From Thalassospira lucentensis (GTDB lineage: Bacteria; Pseudomonadota; Alphaproteobacteria; Rhodospirillales; Thalassospiraceae): a DNA stretch of 64,000 nucleotides. This document shows, in pieces, positions 22,001-27,659 of this stretch. Position 1 is the first letter of the stretch; the number at the start of each line of letters is the position of its first letter. The notes beneath the pieces were generated by a model. That model was not told the DNA's origin. It ran no database searches and saw nothing but the letters and a program-made list of their open reading frames with translations. Both the position numbers and the translations under genes were made by a program. Location of the stretch: the NCBI RefSeq assembly GCF_032921865.1, contig NZ_CP136684.1, forward strand, positions 193,501 through 257,500, in the 5' to 3' direction.

Positions 22001-22601
22001 GGTGGGCCTGTCGCTGTTTTCCGCAATGCTCTATCGCCTGACGCGCCAACGCGACATGGTGATCGGCATGGGCGTTGCCGGGCGCGAACGCATCGAAACC
22101 GAAGGCCTGATCGGCTTCTTTGTCAATGTCCTGCCAATCCGTATGCAGCTTGACGACGATACCGATCTTGTCGATCTGATCCGTGCCACCCATGTCAATA
22201 TTGCCGATGCGCTGGACCGGCAGGATTTCCCGTTTGATGAACTGGTCCGGGCCGTCGCGCCAAAACGCAAATCCAACCGTCAGCCACTGGTCAATGTGGT
22301 GTTCGAATATCAGCGCTTCGAAGCCGTAAGCGGATTGGCGCAAAACGGCTGGGCTCAATCCGGCCTGCCGTTGCTTGCCCCCGATGCTGCGGGCATCCTG
22401 CCATCCAATATGGATGCCTTTGTCGATAACACGACGGCCAAACATGACATCATTCTGTTCCTGACCGAAGAAGCCGGTCAGGCGCGCTTTACGCTTGAAT
22501 ATGACACCGATCTGTTTGATGCGGAAACCATGCAGCGCTGGTTGGCCTTCCTTGGCAAATTCGCCGCTGCCGCCTCACAAAACGCCCAAAAGGACGCATA
22601 A
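7041..22601 (+). CDS. ttcB: Giant NRPS-PKS synthetase with four complete modules plus a terminal C domain (thalassospiramide-type, second subunit)
   Basis: A 5186-aa protein. It opens with a TubC-like docking domain (about 1-65). Then: C (HLCFDG near 203)-A-PCP (Ser1051); C (HHAICDG near 1235)-A-PCP (Ser2115); KS (Cys2344) with the linker typical of AT-less modules; DH (double His near 2787, later HPAMAD); KR (GGTGG near 3222, intact Ser/Tyr/Asn region near 3355-3380); two tandem ACPs; C (HHTVCDG near 3800)-A-PCP (Ser4685); and a final C (HHIVGDG near 4875) that must serve the A domain of the next protein. Pocket residues read about DALWLGGTF (valine-like), DVWHFSLVD (serine) and DAFFMGGTF (branched aliphatic). 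The first tandem ACP has GGDF instead of GGDS (Phe3509); the second keeps Ser3595. There is no epimerase domain. ATG overlaps the previous stop; GGGAG precedes it. Confidence 0.9.
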   Translation: MNTDQLLRRTQTARDLLDKLRQRDIVLSLHANGRDLCFDAPTGAFDDDLKSETRDLKAEIISLLCAPVEPENKGTSAGPILKSFPAHPAIEGQWIARRDQPINANYHIVTGFPLPEGTGFSAVRDAIDAIVKRHDALRSTFVEQDGQLIQRVHAHMPVTVRKIETTREIRHGLFDLATGPLARFGYIEQDDGQAPQLIIAIDHLCFDGQSVMLLQKELRGILAGDTPGNIPDIEELVRNAHRNLDRERGEIARKFWSARTDRLLSAGLPDDPSADRNGGGKRLLIELTGADADAFAKLASHTRKTTQTTLWASLTIAVIARHKENGTAIIGLPFAGRRDKETMQSMGCFVNVLPVAIKPDMADNLDALTRQVGHEVLSILDVQDYPLSRLVHDLTKAAQGPTGQPFDAVHVMEISDSPFVIEDLDFGAGKFPLMVGMTKNGAETSLAVEYQSNIYGEAWIERFAKRFLTFARALAQNPEMPLGLVDILPEDERDQLSISLNDTASDYPRDCGLGELLARQITNPANAGKIALQDRDQKITYSALGQRVAAISAGLDALDVTPGSIVALAADRSLDAIITLLGIAWHGVAYLPIDKSLPADAIATLMEECGANDLLCDNTEFDRLSGISDRVRIAHLPDANATSNASFAKRAGDDLAYVMFTSGSTGAPKGVLIPNRAVARLAVNNRALAFDDTDVMAQAASLGFDAATLEIWAPLLNGGKLVLIDNETLFDPAALRNALEDGGVTTMWLTASLFNRIADDAPGCFAPLKRLLSGGEALSPTHLQKVMTACPDLALINGYGPTENTTFTCIHPITPQDVKSANIPIGRPIGNTRTYILDAGGQPVPTGVWGELYAAGDGLALGYSGAPERTAKAFVTFDHLPETRLYKTGDRARWRADGMIEFGGRRDGQVKIRGHRIETAAIEKRLSQIDGIRNACVMPVGSGADAFVGAAIAADQDNSSVWMQILGRNLPDYMIPERFAVLDHLPVNVNGKVDRKQLLGALTNMAPLAPQTGTAATSNELEQIVANHFKSLFGNRDITASSDFFTLGGHSLVAMRLAGFLEKSTGIRPKLQDIFVARTVGGIATLLADHKQDGRQFLIPKADGPKFPLSSGQARLWVLQRMQPDMAVYSVPAAFEINGPIDANALQVALHKLEERQHALRLRFKSDPHHPDGVSQYLAPAGSWMLGRHQMDEGPARLFIARETVRPFDLENKPLARADLITLAPNRHWMLVSLHHAICDGWSMPTLLRDLAALYAEETGTATPSLPLLDRHYEDFASWQHGYLNSADGKDLLARWKKRLLPLPEPLALPTDRRRPKIRRFAGDFHETAFGEDTARLINDAADRRGTTAFSILTALVQILMYRQSGQTDIPLGMLVAGREQTALDDVIGFFVNTVVLRQNVDPDAGFDDHLTQTGKTIIDALSDQAAPFEDVVAAVNAPRDPARNPLFDVLVAWQDSIPDLGKLGDADLSLLKTEFPFSKFDLAFYFSKRNDALLCQIEFDTDLFDKSTIQAIFNRLEILACAALSKPSTIKIAELPILPADERARIDQFNVTDLDLAIERSISEPFLDQVRATPTTPAVIGTSETLSYEQFTRRAAGIAAKLRAASIGQGDVIGVAVRRSVDMLAAIHGILLCGAAYSPLDPDHPEQRRKDMLDDLGYPRVITTGDLAHLFDVDNVLIIDGTEDADIPDAINAPDDLAYVLFTSGSTGRPKGVEIAHRGVLNRILWMQDAFPIGPDDVILQKTPITFDVSVWELFWWSWTGARVVLPDPGVERDPQQLAQTIRDHGVTTMHFVPSMLASFLFSVEHGLVDIENLGSLKRVFASGEALDPALVKRFNDLLFDRFGTELHNLYGPTEATVDVTWHACSPLDNPDIVPIGKPIANTIIRILDDKLGDMPIGVTGEIVLGGPQIARGYRNRPELSAEKFPDDPRNPGHKLYRTGDLGRFLADGSVEYLGRIDHQVKIRGFRIECGEVETTIESHDLVERALVKAVRVGDLDELHAFVLGDGELTIGVLRDHLRTRLPEYMIPARFFALDHLPLTSSGKVDRKALSGTPMAGSPKVTNRKPKPAIAAKSDTDNHDLANLERVLQRLWQEILPGVMADREDGFFDVGGNSLLLLRLHEKINTRWPGKVSIADLFASATIARQAELLAGLDIATDDLATAQGAQLATDEPIAVIGIGLQLAGSDDIETFWSDVARGTDHVRPLPPERDHETRDMMTAIGRPIPKNFREAAYLDRIFDFDPGRFRMAPADAALIDPEQRLFIETALMAMENAGYGGQALRGKKVGIFAGGGANPAWRVAMEHVARDRAEQVFALNVPSNMVTRLSFLKDWHGPANIIDTACSSSLVAVHQACQNLRSGTCSIALAGGAKLIPCPPDADGGFTIDSSTARTRAFDDAADGTGMGEGSVVFVLKPLGNAIADGDPVHAIIRGSAVNQDGASSGAAAPNPAMQADVIRQAARTADIELGSLSYIEAHGTGTSLGDPIEIDGLTRAFAGSTDEHGFALIGSAKGNYGHLDGAAGALGLARAIMALRFDQAPPQPFFETPNSRIDFTHAPVRPTNRLEPLADRGAPRRAGVSSFGLSGINAHVILEAAPKHGANAQDETAQNGTFILTLSAATEAALIDYATKLHRAIAKDTGLAIRDICHTLATGRDQLRHRFAVAVSDRDSVLNALAGLIAGDTTHCAAPKPATGASSVSAVSGNLADAMVNARQWLEGANLVWPDDIHARRLSLPHAPFAKIVCKPVFGGNRAPDIAIMTGPVETERGRCFAIPVGTPSFWPTGEHHLNGQPTLVGMAVPAMIATAIRNGTGDPAVRISDLKWQKTLLPNALPDGTATLLLGNDGLVELGGRLKNGKWSVFATASWANDAPESSHHDNLPSLDHARAKCTLAANIAPYAAQIGPITISDRWDCRVSMQYSADETMAMMHLKLKPQYHADLRDWVIHPAMADIACSMILTAEDNGSIPVGVDEITLHAPFTDDILVCTERHKPGQADFSFFDAQSQKLLLTIRGIRFSRHGSGTASSTVSAMPELLEIDWLPESVETQPVPENTIMIADGDFWPMPATCQRTHPDTISKDMLATAQNVILVLQPGEDIALRTARCLRNVLRGMRGRMRLVVTGCGAYQIDSDTIPTDPDQSAAAGVAIAASTEEPRLVLSFADIAPTDFITLIGGELAAEPRRDPVSVYRNQMRYRRKLRPASGAGNLAKANWPDHGVCVVTGGTGGFAMALAEEMAMGGKLALALLGRRGETGLDAVAQSKLADLGAKGIKVSIHACDVADKNALSDTLAKIRNTLGPITAIAHAAGLADGGFLAVRDMDAFEGIMAAKINGARHLDALTLNDPVQAFVMFGSLTAIVGVPGQAAYSAANAFLDGFARYRRSQGRAALTIDWCALAEQGMAARHNVPLQDGASVTPQQAPIFWRDAMHNTAAQLVVLDPALAGETTAQPAKPVSALVSPSVATQPSVPASAPASAPDIPQRIAAIWAETLGYDAVAPDDDFFALGGDFITGMQIVDRINAELKLSLAISDLFAAPTVSDLSAQFAPSIAQTPDLHETAGATHTPTDRIAKIWAEILGYDTIDPDEDFYALGGDSITGMQIVDRMNAELACNIGLADLFETPTITALATKISPSVETATPSPVSLPPAPEPAQTKTEVEVETDPRRAPEMEFYPLAPEQVSVLHAEQSGNLGTAFNLPHAFMLDDNVDLDRLRDAITHLTERHEILRTRLIANGDDWVMKILPLNEALPDLTLIELDASVSLDDAGVELVMPFDLATEIPARWRLLCAADGQKALFFDIHHTVCDGFTIEMLLSELLAIYRRQALPPLPYQLRDYAYWSQQPESLKRLETARDYWLSLYQGPLPKLDLPSDRRRPAIHSFTGEIVAFDIDLAVLKSARKFASDQRVTMFSLMMATWFAVLGRITATDDLVISVPVNQRDGAGFRNVPGMMVSLLPLRMQIADDETFASLLHKVQNHHIDALRHRAYFLDLLLDELSPPAEPERTLLSEVSLSYMNYAQGDYGPDDQAKSMRPIGLGRQQCKNDLAIFVRDLPERMVISFDYYADMFDRDRMIELGHIFTKTLQKLVAADTASTAPIASLDLLPDDQKTNIKIWEQGSEPDTRLDADAHAGIFAIFARQASITPDAPAIRDTNGTWTFGELRANACAIAHCLQTAGIEPGDLVALHIERGRPAIAAILGITAIGAGYVPLDPAYPAARNQFILADSGAKLVLVDEAGHDALGALGALSETGTSSPQRINIAGIAPAPADFTLPELTNADSLPAYIMYTSGSTGKPKGVLIEQGAVRRLVLGADYAKIVASDAVAQAGPLAFDASTFEIWVTLLRGAEIAVIDRNDLLDPARLGDALSQFGVTKMFMSVGLFNRQVDHDPQTLAGLDILMIGGDAISKQHVRNFINACPHVTVLNGYGPTESTTFAVVGPITENDLSGDTDATIIGKPIAHTKTLILDQNGQRAPVGVWGELMIGGTRLAREYWQRPDLTGERFIPDPDQPSQRLYRTGDLARWTRDGRIEFGGRHDNQIKLRGFRIELDEIEQQLQSAPGIKNAVALFDANAPDGGTIIGCIQTTQDQDVDIPALMTWLGTHLPGYMIPAKWHIVDTIPITANGKVDRRALLETVRTQSNAMALDGGTDTPPANPAEELVCDVFTEVFATPIRNRHASFTQLGGHSLMAIRIVNRLADRTGKRISMADFFADPTVIGLARHIDNATINIHATGNGQIPAAPAMEYYPASHAQKRLYLLSKMDGNSGAYGMLYVFRCTGDLRADILQSALTRLVDRHETLRTGFAEHDGTITQKIHATTPPAVTFDDLADHADPAREALRLTRLEAATPIILDQPPLIRGRVIRVAANESLMILMTHHIVGDGWSSRILINELGALYDAVLHERNNALPPLPITYKDFAHWQSGQDWADAADYWRQQLANAPEQINLPTDRPVPEKQSFRGAHVHLALPDDVLSGLHQLASQNKTTLSSVGLSLFSAMLYRLTRQRDMVIGMGVAGRERIETEGLIGFFVNVLPIRMQLDDDTDLVDLIRATHVNIADALDRQDFPFDELVRAVAPKRKSNRQPLVNVVFEYQRFEAVSGLAQNGWAQSGLPLLAPDAAGILPSNMDAFVDNTTAKHDIILFLTEEAGQARFTLEYDTDLFDAETMQRWLAFLGKFAAAASQNAQKDA

Positions 22602-25600
22602 TGAAAATCGCCGATTTCGATTTTGAAACCCTCGATACGCCAACGCCCGGTATGGATGGCATACCCGATGTTCCGCCATCGGCAACAACCGGCAGCATCA
22701 TCGACCGGTTTGCGTCAATTGCGGCGTCTTACCCGCATCGCATCGCAACCCGCGATGAAACCGGCGAAATCAGCTATGCTGACCTTGATCGTCAAAGCAA
22801 TCGTATCGCGCATTTCATTGCCGGTCTCGCCCTGCAGACCGAATCTCTTGTCGGCGTGATGACCGGGCGTAACCGCCATTACATCGCGGCAAGCCTTGGC
22901 GTTCTCAAGGCCGGTCTTGCCTTTGTGCCGCTTGATCCGAATGTGCCGCTGATCCGGCGCACCACACTGGTCCGCAATGCCGCACTGCCACTGATCATTT
23001 CCGAAGCCACCCATATCGGTGATCTCCACCAGTTGCAGTGGCGCTGCAAAACCGTCACCAACATTCTGTGTCTTGACCGTGACGATATCGATACCCTGAC
23101 GGAAAATCACGGTTCCCTGATGTCGGTCGAACTGTGGGATCATCTGGCGGGTGACGATGCCGACAACATTCTGGCTGGCGGCTGGAAAAGTGCCTTTACC
23201 GGGCAACCGATTGCACAAAGTGCGATGGATGCCTTCGGGGCCAATGCGCGCAACAAGGTCGCCGATCTGGTATCGCGCAATGCCCGGGTGCTTGAAATCG
23301 GCTGCGCGTCCGGCTTCACCATGAAACACGTCGCCCCGGTGGTCGGCACCTATGTCGCGACCGATCTGTCGCGCCGTAACGTCGAACGGACCGAGGCCCT
23401 GGCGATCAATCTTGGCATGACGCATGTCATCGGTCGGCAGCTTGGCGCGCATGATATCGATGTTTACGAACCCGGTTCGTTCGATCTGATCATCATGAAC
23501 AGCGTCATCGAAAACTTCCCCGGTTACGGTTATCTGCGCACGGTCCTGACAAAGGCAAAAACCCTGCTCGCGCCGGGCGGGGCGATTTATCTTGGCAATG
23601 TATGGGATGCGGATCGCCGCGATGATTACCTTGCCGATCTAGCCCGGTTTGCCCGCGAGACGGTGGGCAAGGGTTACAACACCCGCCTTGATTTCCTCGA
23701 AGACCTGTTTGTCCCGCAATGCTTTCTTGAAGACTGGGCCCGCGAACAGGGCGGCTTTGCCGCCAGCCGATCCGCCATCAATGCCGACGGGTTTGATCCC
23801 GCGCCCTACACATTCGATTTCGTCCTGACATCGGATGCGGCAAAACACCCCGTCGCACCGAAGAAGCACCGCCACGATCTGGCTGCGCTCAACGCCGCAA
23901 ACGATCAACACCCTGCAACCGTGACATCGGCAAACGATCTTGCCTATGTCCTGTTCACCAGCGGCACCACCGGCACGCCCAAGGGGGTGATGATCGAACA
24001 TGGATCGGTTGTGAACCTCGCCCAGTCGGTACTTGATACGCAGTTAAAACAGATCGGTGCCGATGATCCCGACCGCGCCCTTAATCTGACCTGTATCGCG
24101 CCCTTTGCCTTTGACGGCTCCATCGTTCAGATTTTTGCGGCCATCCTGAACGGGCATTGCCTGAACATCACCGGATCGGCCACACGAAGCGACCCCGAAG
24201 CCCTGCATGACCTGATGGTCACCAACGCCATTGATCAGCTTGACGCAACGCCAAGCCTGTTTTCCCTGCTGCTGGATTACTGGGAAGAAAACCGGCTTTC
24301 CTGCCCGGCACGGATGGTGGTTCTGGGCGGCGAAGCTGTTTCCACCCGACTGGTCGAACGTTTCTTTGCCCTGCCCGGTCAGACCGACCGCAAACTGGTC
24401 AATGCCTATGGCCCGACGGAATGCTGCGTTTCATCGGCCCAGTATGTGATGACCGCCCACAACCACAAACAAATCCTGCCACCCCCGATTGGCCGCGCCA
24501 TTCAGGGTGTTTATCTGGAAATCTGCGATGATATGGGCCGCCCGTTGCCCGATGGTGTTCCGGGTGAAATCCGCATTGGCGGGGCCGGTGTTGCACGTGG
24601 TTATCTGAACGATCCGATCCTGACCGCGCAGAAATTTGTGACCGACCCCAACGGCAACCGTGTCTATCGCACTGGTGATATGGGGCGGCGGCGCAGTGAT
24701 GGCGAAATCATTTTCCTGGGCCGCGAAGACGGTCAGATCAAGGTTCGCGGCAACCGCATCGAACTGGGCGAAGTCGAACATGCCCTGCTGACACATCCCC
24801 ATATCCGCCGCGCGGCCGTGGTCGCCCATGACCGCCATCAGAACGGCAATGTTGTTCTGGTCGCTTACGTCGTCACCGATGACGATGCCCATGCCTGTTT
24901 CGACATATCTGCATGCAGGGCAAAACTTGAACAGGCCCTGCCGAACTATATGGTGCCCAGCCACCTGATCACGATGGATGACCTGCCGCTGACCGTAAAT
25001 GGCAAGATTGATCTTTCACGCCTTCCCGTCCCCGAAAACACCGATCAGGTCACAGGCGTCACTGCCAAGCCGCTTGGCAGTGACCATGAAAAAACCGTCG
25101 CCCGCCTGATGGGCGAAATCCTTGATTGCACCATCGATGACGCCACCGCCGATTTCTTTGAACTCGGCGGCCACAGCGTCCTTGCGGTTCAGTTCCTGTC
25201 AAAAATCAACAAACTCACCAACGTCAAAATCCCGCTGGGTGATCTGTTCACCTGCGCCTCGGTCGAAAAACTTGCGGCCCGCATCTCCGAGCGTGAAAAC
25301 GCCAGGCATGTCAAAAGCCCGATTGTCACCGTCAATGCATCGGGAACCAAACCGCCAATGGTCTGCTTCCATCCGGTCGGCGGCAATGTTCTGTGCTATC
25401 AAAACCTTGCCCGTGAATTCGGCCCCGATCAGCCACTTTACATGGTCGAGGCACAGGGCCTTGAAGAAGGCCAGAATTTGCAGCCCACGGTCGAGGAAAT
25501 GGTCGCCGCCTACATGCCCGCCATCCGTCAGACCGTCCCCGGCGGGCCAATCCATGTCATCGGCTGGAGCTTCGGCGGATTGCTGGCGTTCGAAGCCGCC

Positions 25601-26125
25601 TTCCGCATGCAGCAGGCCGGCATTGATGTGCGCAATATCATCCTGCTTGATGCGATTGCCGTGCCCGATGCGGTCCGCGCCATATTGCGCAAGGGCGAGG
25701 CCGAATATCTTGCCGATATATTTGCCGAACTGGGCCTGGTCACGGTTGACGAATTGCGTCCGTTAACCCCCGAAGAACGCATCGACCTGTTACTCGAACG
25801 CGGCAAGAATTGCGATCTTCTGCCCGACGAGGCAGATCGCGGTACCATGCGCCGCCTGCTTGCGGTGTTCCAGAATAACGCACTGGCCGCCGTCCATTAT
25901 GTCCCACCGAAAATTGACGGTATTGATGTCCTGCTGCTGCGTCCGACAACCGAAACCCGCGCCGCACCCAGCATCGAAGGCGATCAATATAGCGGCTGGC
26001 AAAGGGTCGCGGGTAATGCCCTGACCCTTGAATGGGTGGGCGGCACCCACGGCTCGATGATGTTCGATCCCCATGTGATCGAAGTCGCCGAACGCATTCG
26101 CCGACATCTTGAAAAATCGAAATGA
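22601..26125 (+). CDS. ttcC: NRPS terminal subunit, A domain interrupted by a methyltransferase, PCP, thioesterase
   Basis: A 1174-aa protein completing the module whose C domain ends the preceding subunit. The adenylation domain starts at once: A1-like ISYADL near 62 and A2-like LKAGLAFVPLD near 106. It is then broken by a SAM-dependent methyltransferase (about 170-410, motif VLEIGCASG near 230) before A3 resumes with FTSGTTGTPKG near 450. So the insertion is between A2 and A3, not the common A8/A9 site. A carrier (GGHS, Ser859) and a type I thioesterase (GWSFGG, Ser990) follow. In the thalassospiramide scheme this module would install N-methyl-tyrosine and the TE would form the 12-membered lactone. 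The pocket (about D-G-V-D-V-G-A-V-S) does not itself tell me tyrosine. ATG overlaps the previous TAA by one base. Confidence 0.88.
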   Translation: MKIADFDFETLDTPTPGMDGIPDVPPSATTGSIIDRFASIAASYPHRIATRDETGEISYADLDRQSNRIAHFIAGLALQTESLVGVMTGRNRHYIAASLGVLKAGLAFVPLDPNVPLIRRTTLVRNAALPLIISEATHIGDLHQLQWRCKTVTNILCLDRDDIDTLTENHGSLMSVELWDHLAGDDADNILAGGWKSAFTGQPIAQSAMDAFGANARNKVADLVSRNARVLEIGCASGFTMKHVAPVVGTYVATDLSRRNVERTEALAINLGMTHVIGRQLGAHDIDVYEPGSFDLIIMNSVIENFPGYGYLRTVLTKAKTLLAPGGAIYLGNVWDADRRDDYLADLARFARETVGKGYNTRLDFLEDLFVPQCFLEDWAREQGGFAASRSAINADGFDPAPYTFDFVLTSDAAKHPVAPKKHRHDLAALNAANDQHPATVTSANDLAYVLFTSGTTGTPKGVMIEHGSVVNLAQSVLDTQLKQIGADDPDRALNLTCIAPFAFDGSIVQIFAAILNGHCLNITGSATRSDPEALHDLMVTNAIDQLDATPSLFSLLLDYWEENRLSCPARMVVLGGEAVSTRLVERFFALPGQTDRKLVNAYGPTECCVSSAQYVMTAHNHKQILPPPIGRAIQGVYLEICDDMGRPLPDGVPGEIRIGGAGVARGYLNDPILTAQKFVTDPNGNRVYRTGDMGRRRSDGEIIFLGREDGQIKVRGNRIELGEVEHALLTHPHIRRAAVVAHDRHQNGNVVLVAYVVTDDDAHACFDISACRAKLEQALPNYMVPSHLITMDDLPLTVNGKIDLSRLPVPENTDQVTGVTAKPLGSDHEKTVARLMGEILDCTIDDATADFFELGGHSVLAVQFLSKINKLTNVKIPLGDLFTCASVEKLAARISERENARHVKSPIVTVNASGTKPPMVCFHPVGGNVLCYQNLAREFGPDQPLYMVEAQGLEEGQNLQPTVEEMVAAYMPAIRQTVPGGPIHVIGWSFGGLLAFEAAFRMQQAGIDVRNIILLDAIAVPDAVRAILRKGEAEYLADIFAELGLVTVDELRPLTPEERIDLLLERGKNCDLLPDEADRGTMRRLLAVFQNNALAAVHYVPPKIDGIDVLLLRPTTETRAAPSIEGDQYSGWQRVAGNALTLEWVGGTHGSMMFDPHVIEVAERIRRHLEKSK

Positions 26126-26137
26126 TGGACTGAAAAC

Positions 26138-26899
26138 TCAGTCCCAGGGCAGGCTTGCCGGATCGAACCGCGTTTGATCCGGCAATGTCAGGCCAAGCCA
26201 CCCCTGCGCACCGGGCCAGATGATGGTGCGATACTGCCCGAAATTGGCGTACCGCACCTCAAAGCAGCCCCGGTTACACTCGATTGATGACGGCGCGTAA
26301 AGTTCAAGCGGCGTCATCATCCCCGTGGTAATGGTCTTGGCAAGGCTTTCGCGCGCCACCCAAAGCAGGCAGGCCGCCCCATGATCATCCAAATCATGGG
26401 CGCGGATCATCGTCTGTATATCTGGCGCGATCCCGTCCAGAATTGCGGGCACATCCCTCATCACCGGCAGATCAACATCAATGCCCAGCGGATGGGCACG
26501 ATGAAACACAAGCGCCACCGCAAACCGGTCCGAATGCGACAGCGAAACCGACATGCCCTGCACATCTTCGCCGCCGCCAACAATCATTGGCTGATCAAAA
26601 ACCCCTGATCCGATTTCAATCAATTGCGGATCAATCCCCGGTAAATGGGCCGCCAACGCGGCCTTCGCCGCCAACCGCCCGCTGATAAAACTTTTCCGGC
26701 GGCGATCATGCCGAAACCCCGACAGCCGGGCTTTTTCGGCGGCATGCAACTGGCTTTCTGCCAGTTTGTTACACCCGGCATCGTCCATATCCCCAAGATC
26801 AAAAACCGCCAGCGTCGCCCGCAGGATATCGGACGACACAAATGTGCCGGTGCCCTTCGGGCGCTCGAACACAAGGCGATGGGTTTTGATCGGGGGCAT
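26138..26899 (-). CDS. Sfp-type 4'-phosphopantetheinyl transferase
   Basis: A 253-aa protein with the Sfp/EntD family hallmarks in order: SLSHSD, LGIDVD (Mg2+/CoA-binding aspartates) and a W..RES.AK helix. It transfers phosphopantetheine from CoA to carrier-protein serines, so it is the obvious activator of the eight intact carrier domains encoded next door. It faces the megasynthase operon tail-to-tail with a 12-bp gap, so it is transcribed separately. The ATG has AAGG 8 bases upstream. It could also serve other carriers in the cell. Confidence 0.9.
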   Translation of the reverse strand: MPPIKTHRLVFERPKGTGTFVSSDILRATLAVFDLGDMDDAGCNKLAESQLHAAEKARLSGFRHDRRRKSFISGRLAAKAALAAHLPGIDPQLIEIGSGVFDQPMIVGGGEDVQGMSVSLSHSDRFAVALVFHRAHPLGIDVDLPVMRDVPAILDGIAPDIQTMIRAHDLDDHGAACLLWVARESLAKTITTGMMTPLELYAPSSIECNRGCFEVRYANFGQYRTIIWPGAQGWLGLTLPDQTRFDPASLPWD

Positions 26900-26931
26900 G
26901 CGGTGGCCTTTTATGCGTCATTGCAAACAGA

Positions 26932-26965
26932 CAAAAAAGAATGCCCAAAGCATGCTTTGGGCATT
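26932..26965 (-). terminator. Intrinsic terminator of the DUF697 gene
   Basis: AATGCCCAAAGCATGCTTTGGGCATT (described by arms: AATGCCCAAAG at 26940-26950 and its exact complement at 26955-26965) is a perfect 26-base palindrome. Read leftward it is followed by CTTTTTTG. It lies 33 bases past the stop of the DUF697-like gene and upstream of the PPTase start. Confidence 0.8.
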
Positions 26966-26997
26966 CCCGAAATACAATCTGAAAACCTGATGATCAA

Positions 26998-27558
26998 TCA
27001 GGCCTTGGCGGTCGTCGCACCTGCTGCCGGTTTGGCAGTGGTTTTGCCGCCTTTGACAAATTCGGACGCCTTGCGTTTGCCGTCTTCGAATTCGTCCTTG
27101 AAACGACCTTTCATTTCATCGGCGTCGAAATCGGCAACCGTTCCGCCCTTGGCAAAGTGCCAGGCGAAAACACGACCCAACGCATAGGTGCAGGCACCGG
27201 CAAAGGTCGGCATGGCGACAACGCCAAAGATCGTGCCGACAACCGGAACCTTGCGCACCAGTGCCGCCGTTGCATAACCGACACCGGTCATCGGCAGAAC
27301 CGTTGCAACCAGGGTCGAAATCGAATTCTTGATCGCGTTCTCGGAGAACGGAACACCGTAAATGTCGCAAAGTTTTGCAAGCATCCGCAGCTGGATGGTG
27401 CTGCTGGTGGCCATTTCAAGGAACGGGATCGGAACAAGACCACCAACCGCAGCATAAACGCTATGGCGATGGATGCAGTCACGGGACTGGGCACGAATTT
27501 CATCCGCCTTCGCGACGGCCACTTCTTCAGTCTCTTCGATGGTTTCTGCTTCGCTCAT
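26998..27558 (-). CDS. DUF697-like membrane-associated protein, copy 1
   Basis: A 186-aa protein. After an acidic N-terminus (about 1-25) comes the segment ...GGLVPIPFLEMATSS and QLRMLAKLCDIYGV, then two hydrophobic helices (LVATVLPMTGVGYATAALV; VGTIFGVVAMPTFAGACTYALG), as in DUF697 proteins. The C-terminus is rich in Lys/Ala. Function unknown. I prefer the ATG at 27558 because AGAGG lies 5-6 bases upstream; an in-frame ATG at 27618 would add 20 residues with no good ribosome site. It is clearly paralogous to the product of 29346-29960: both share VPIP, a Q-L-(R/K)-M-LA-(K/E)-L-(C/S)-D-(I/V)-YGV stretch and an ALGRVF motif. Confidence 0.75.
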   Translation of the reverse strand: MSEAETIEETEEVAVAKADEIRAQSRDCIHRHSVYAAVGGLVPIPFLEMATSSTIQLRMLAKLCDIYGVPFSENAIKNSISTLVATVLPMTGVGYATAALVRKVPVVGTIFGVVAMPTFAGACTYALGRVFAWHFAKGGTVADFDADEMKGRFKDEFEDGKRKASEFVKGGKTTAKPAAGATTAKA

Positions 27559-27659
27559 TATCGCCTCTTGAATGTCTACCTTCAGGTTGATGATCTGCAC
27601 GCAAAATTTATTCTTCAACTTTACCTGAACTAACCCGAAGTAGCAACGTGCAACACCCT

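Noticed and set aside
676-26125. Megasynthase as a siderophore pathway
   Set aside because: No Fur-like box upstream, no cyclisation, hydroxylase or catechol-type domains, and the predicted residues do not offer iron ligands; the lipopeptide reading fits all modules.
26940-26965. Perfect 26-base palindrome as a mobile-element end or attachment site
   Set aside because: The adjacent T run in the leftward direction and its place just after a stop codon make an intrinsic terminator the better reading.
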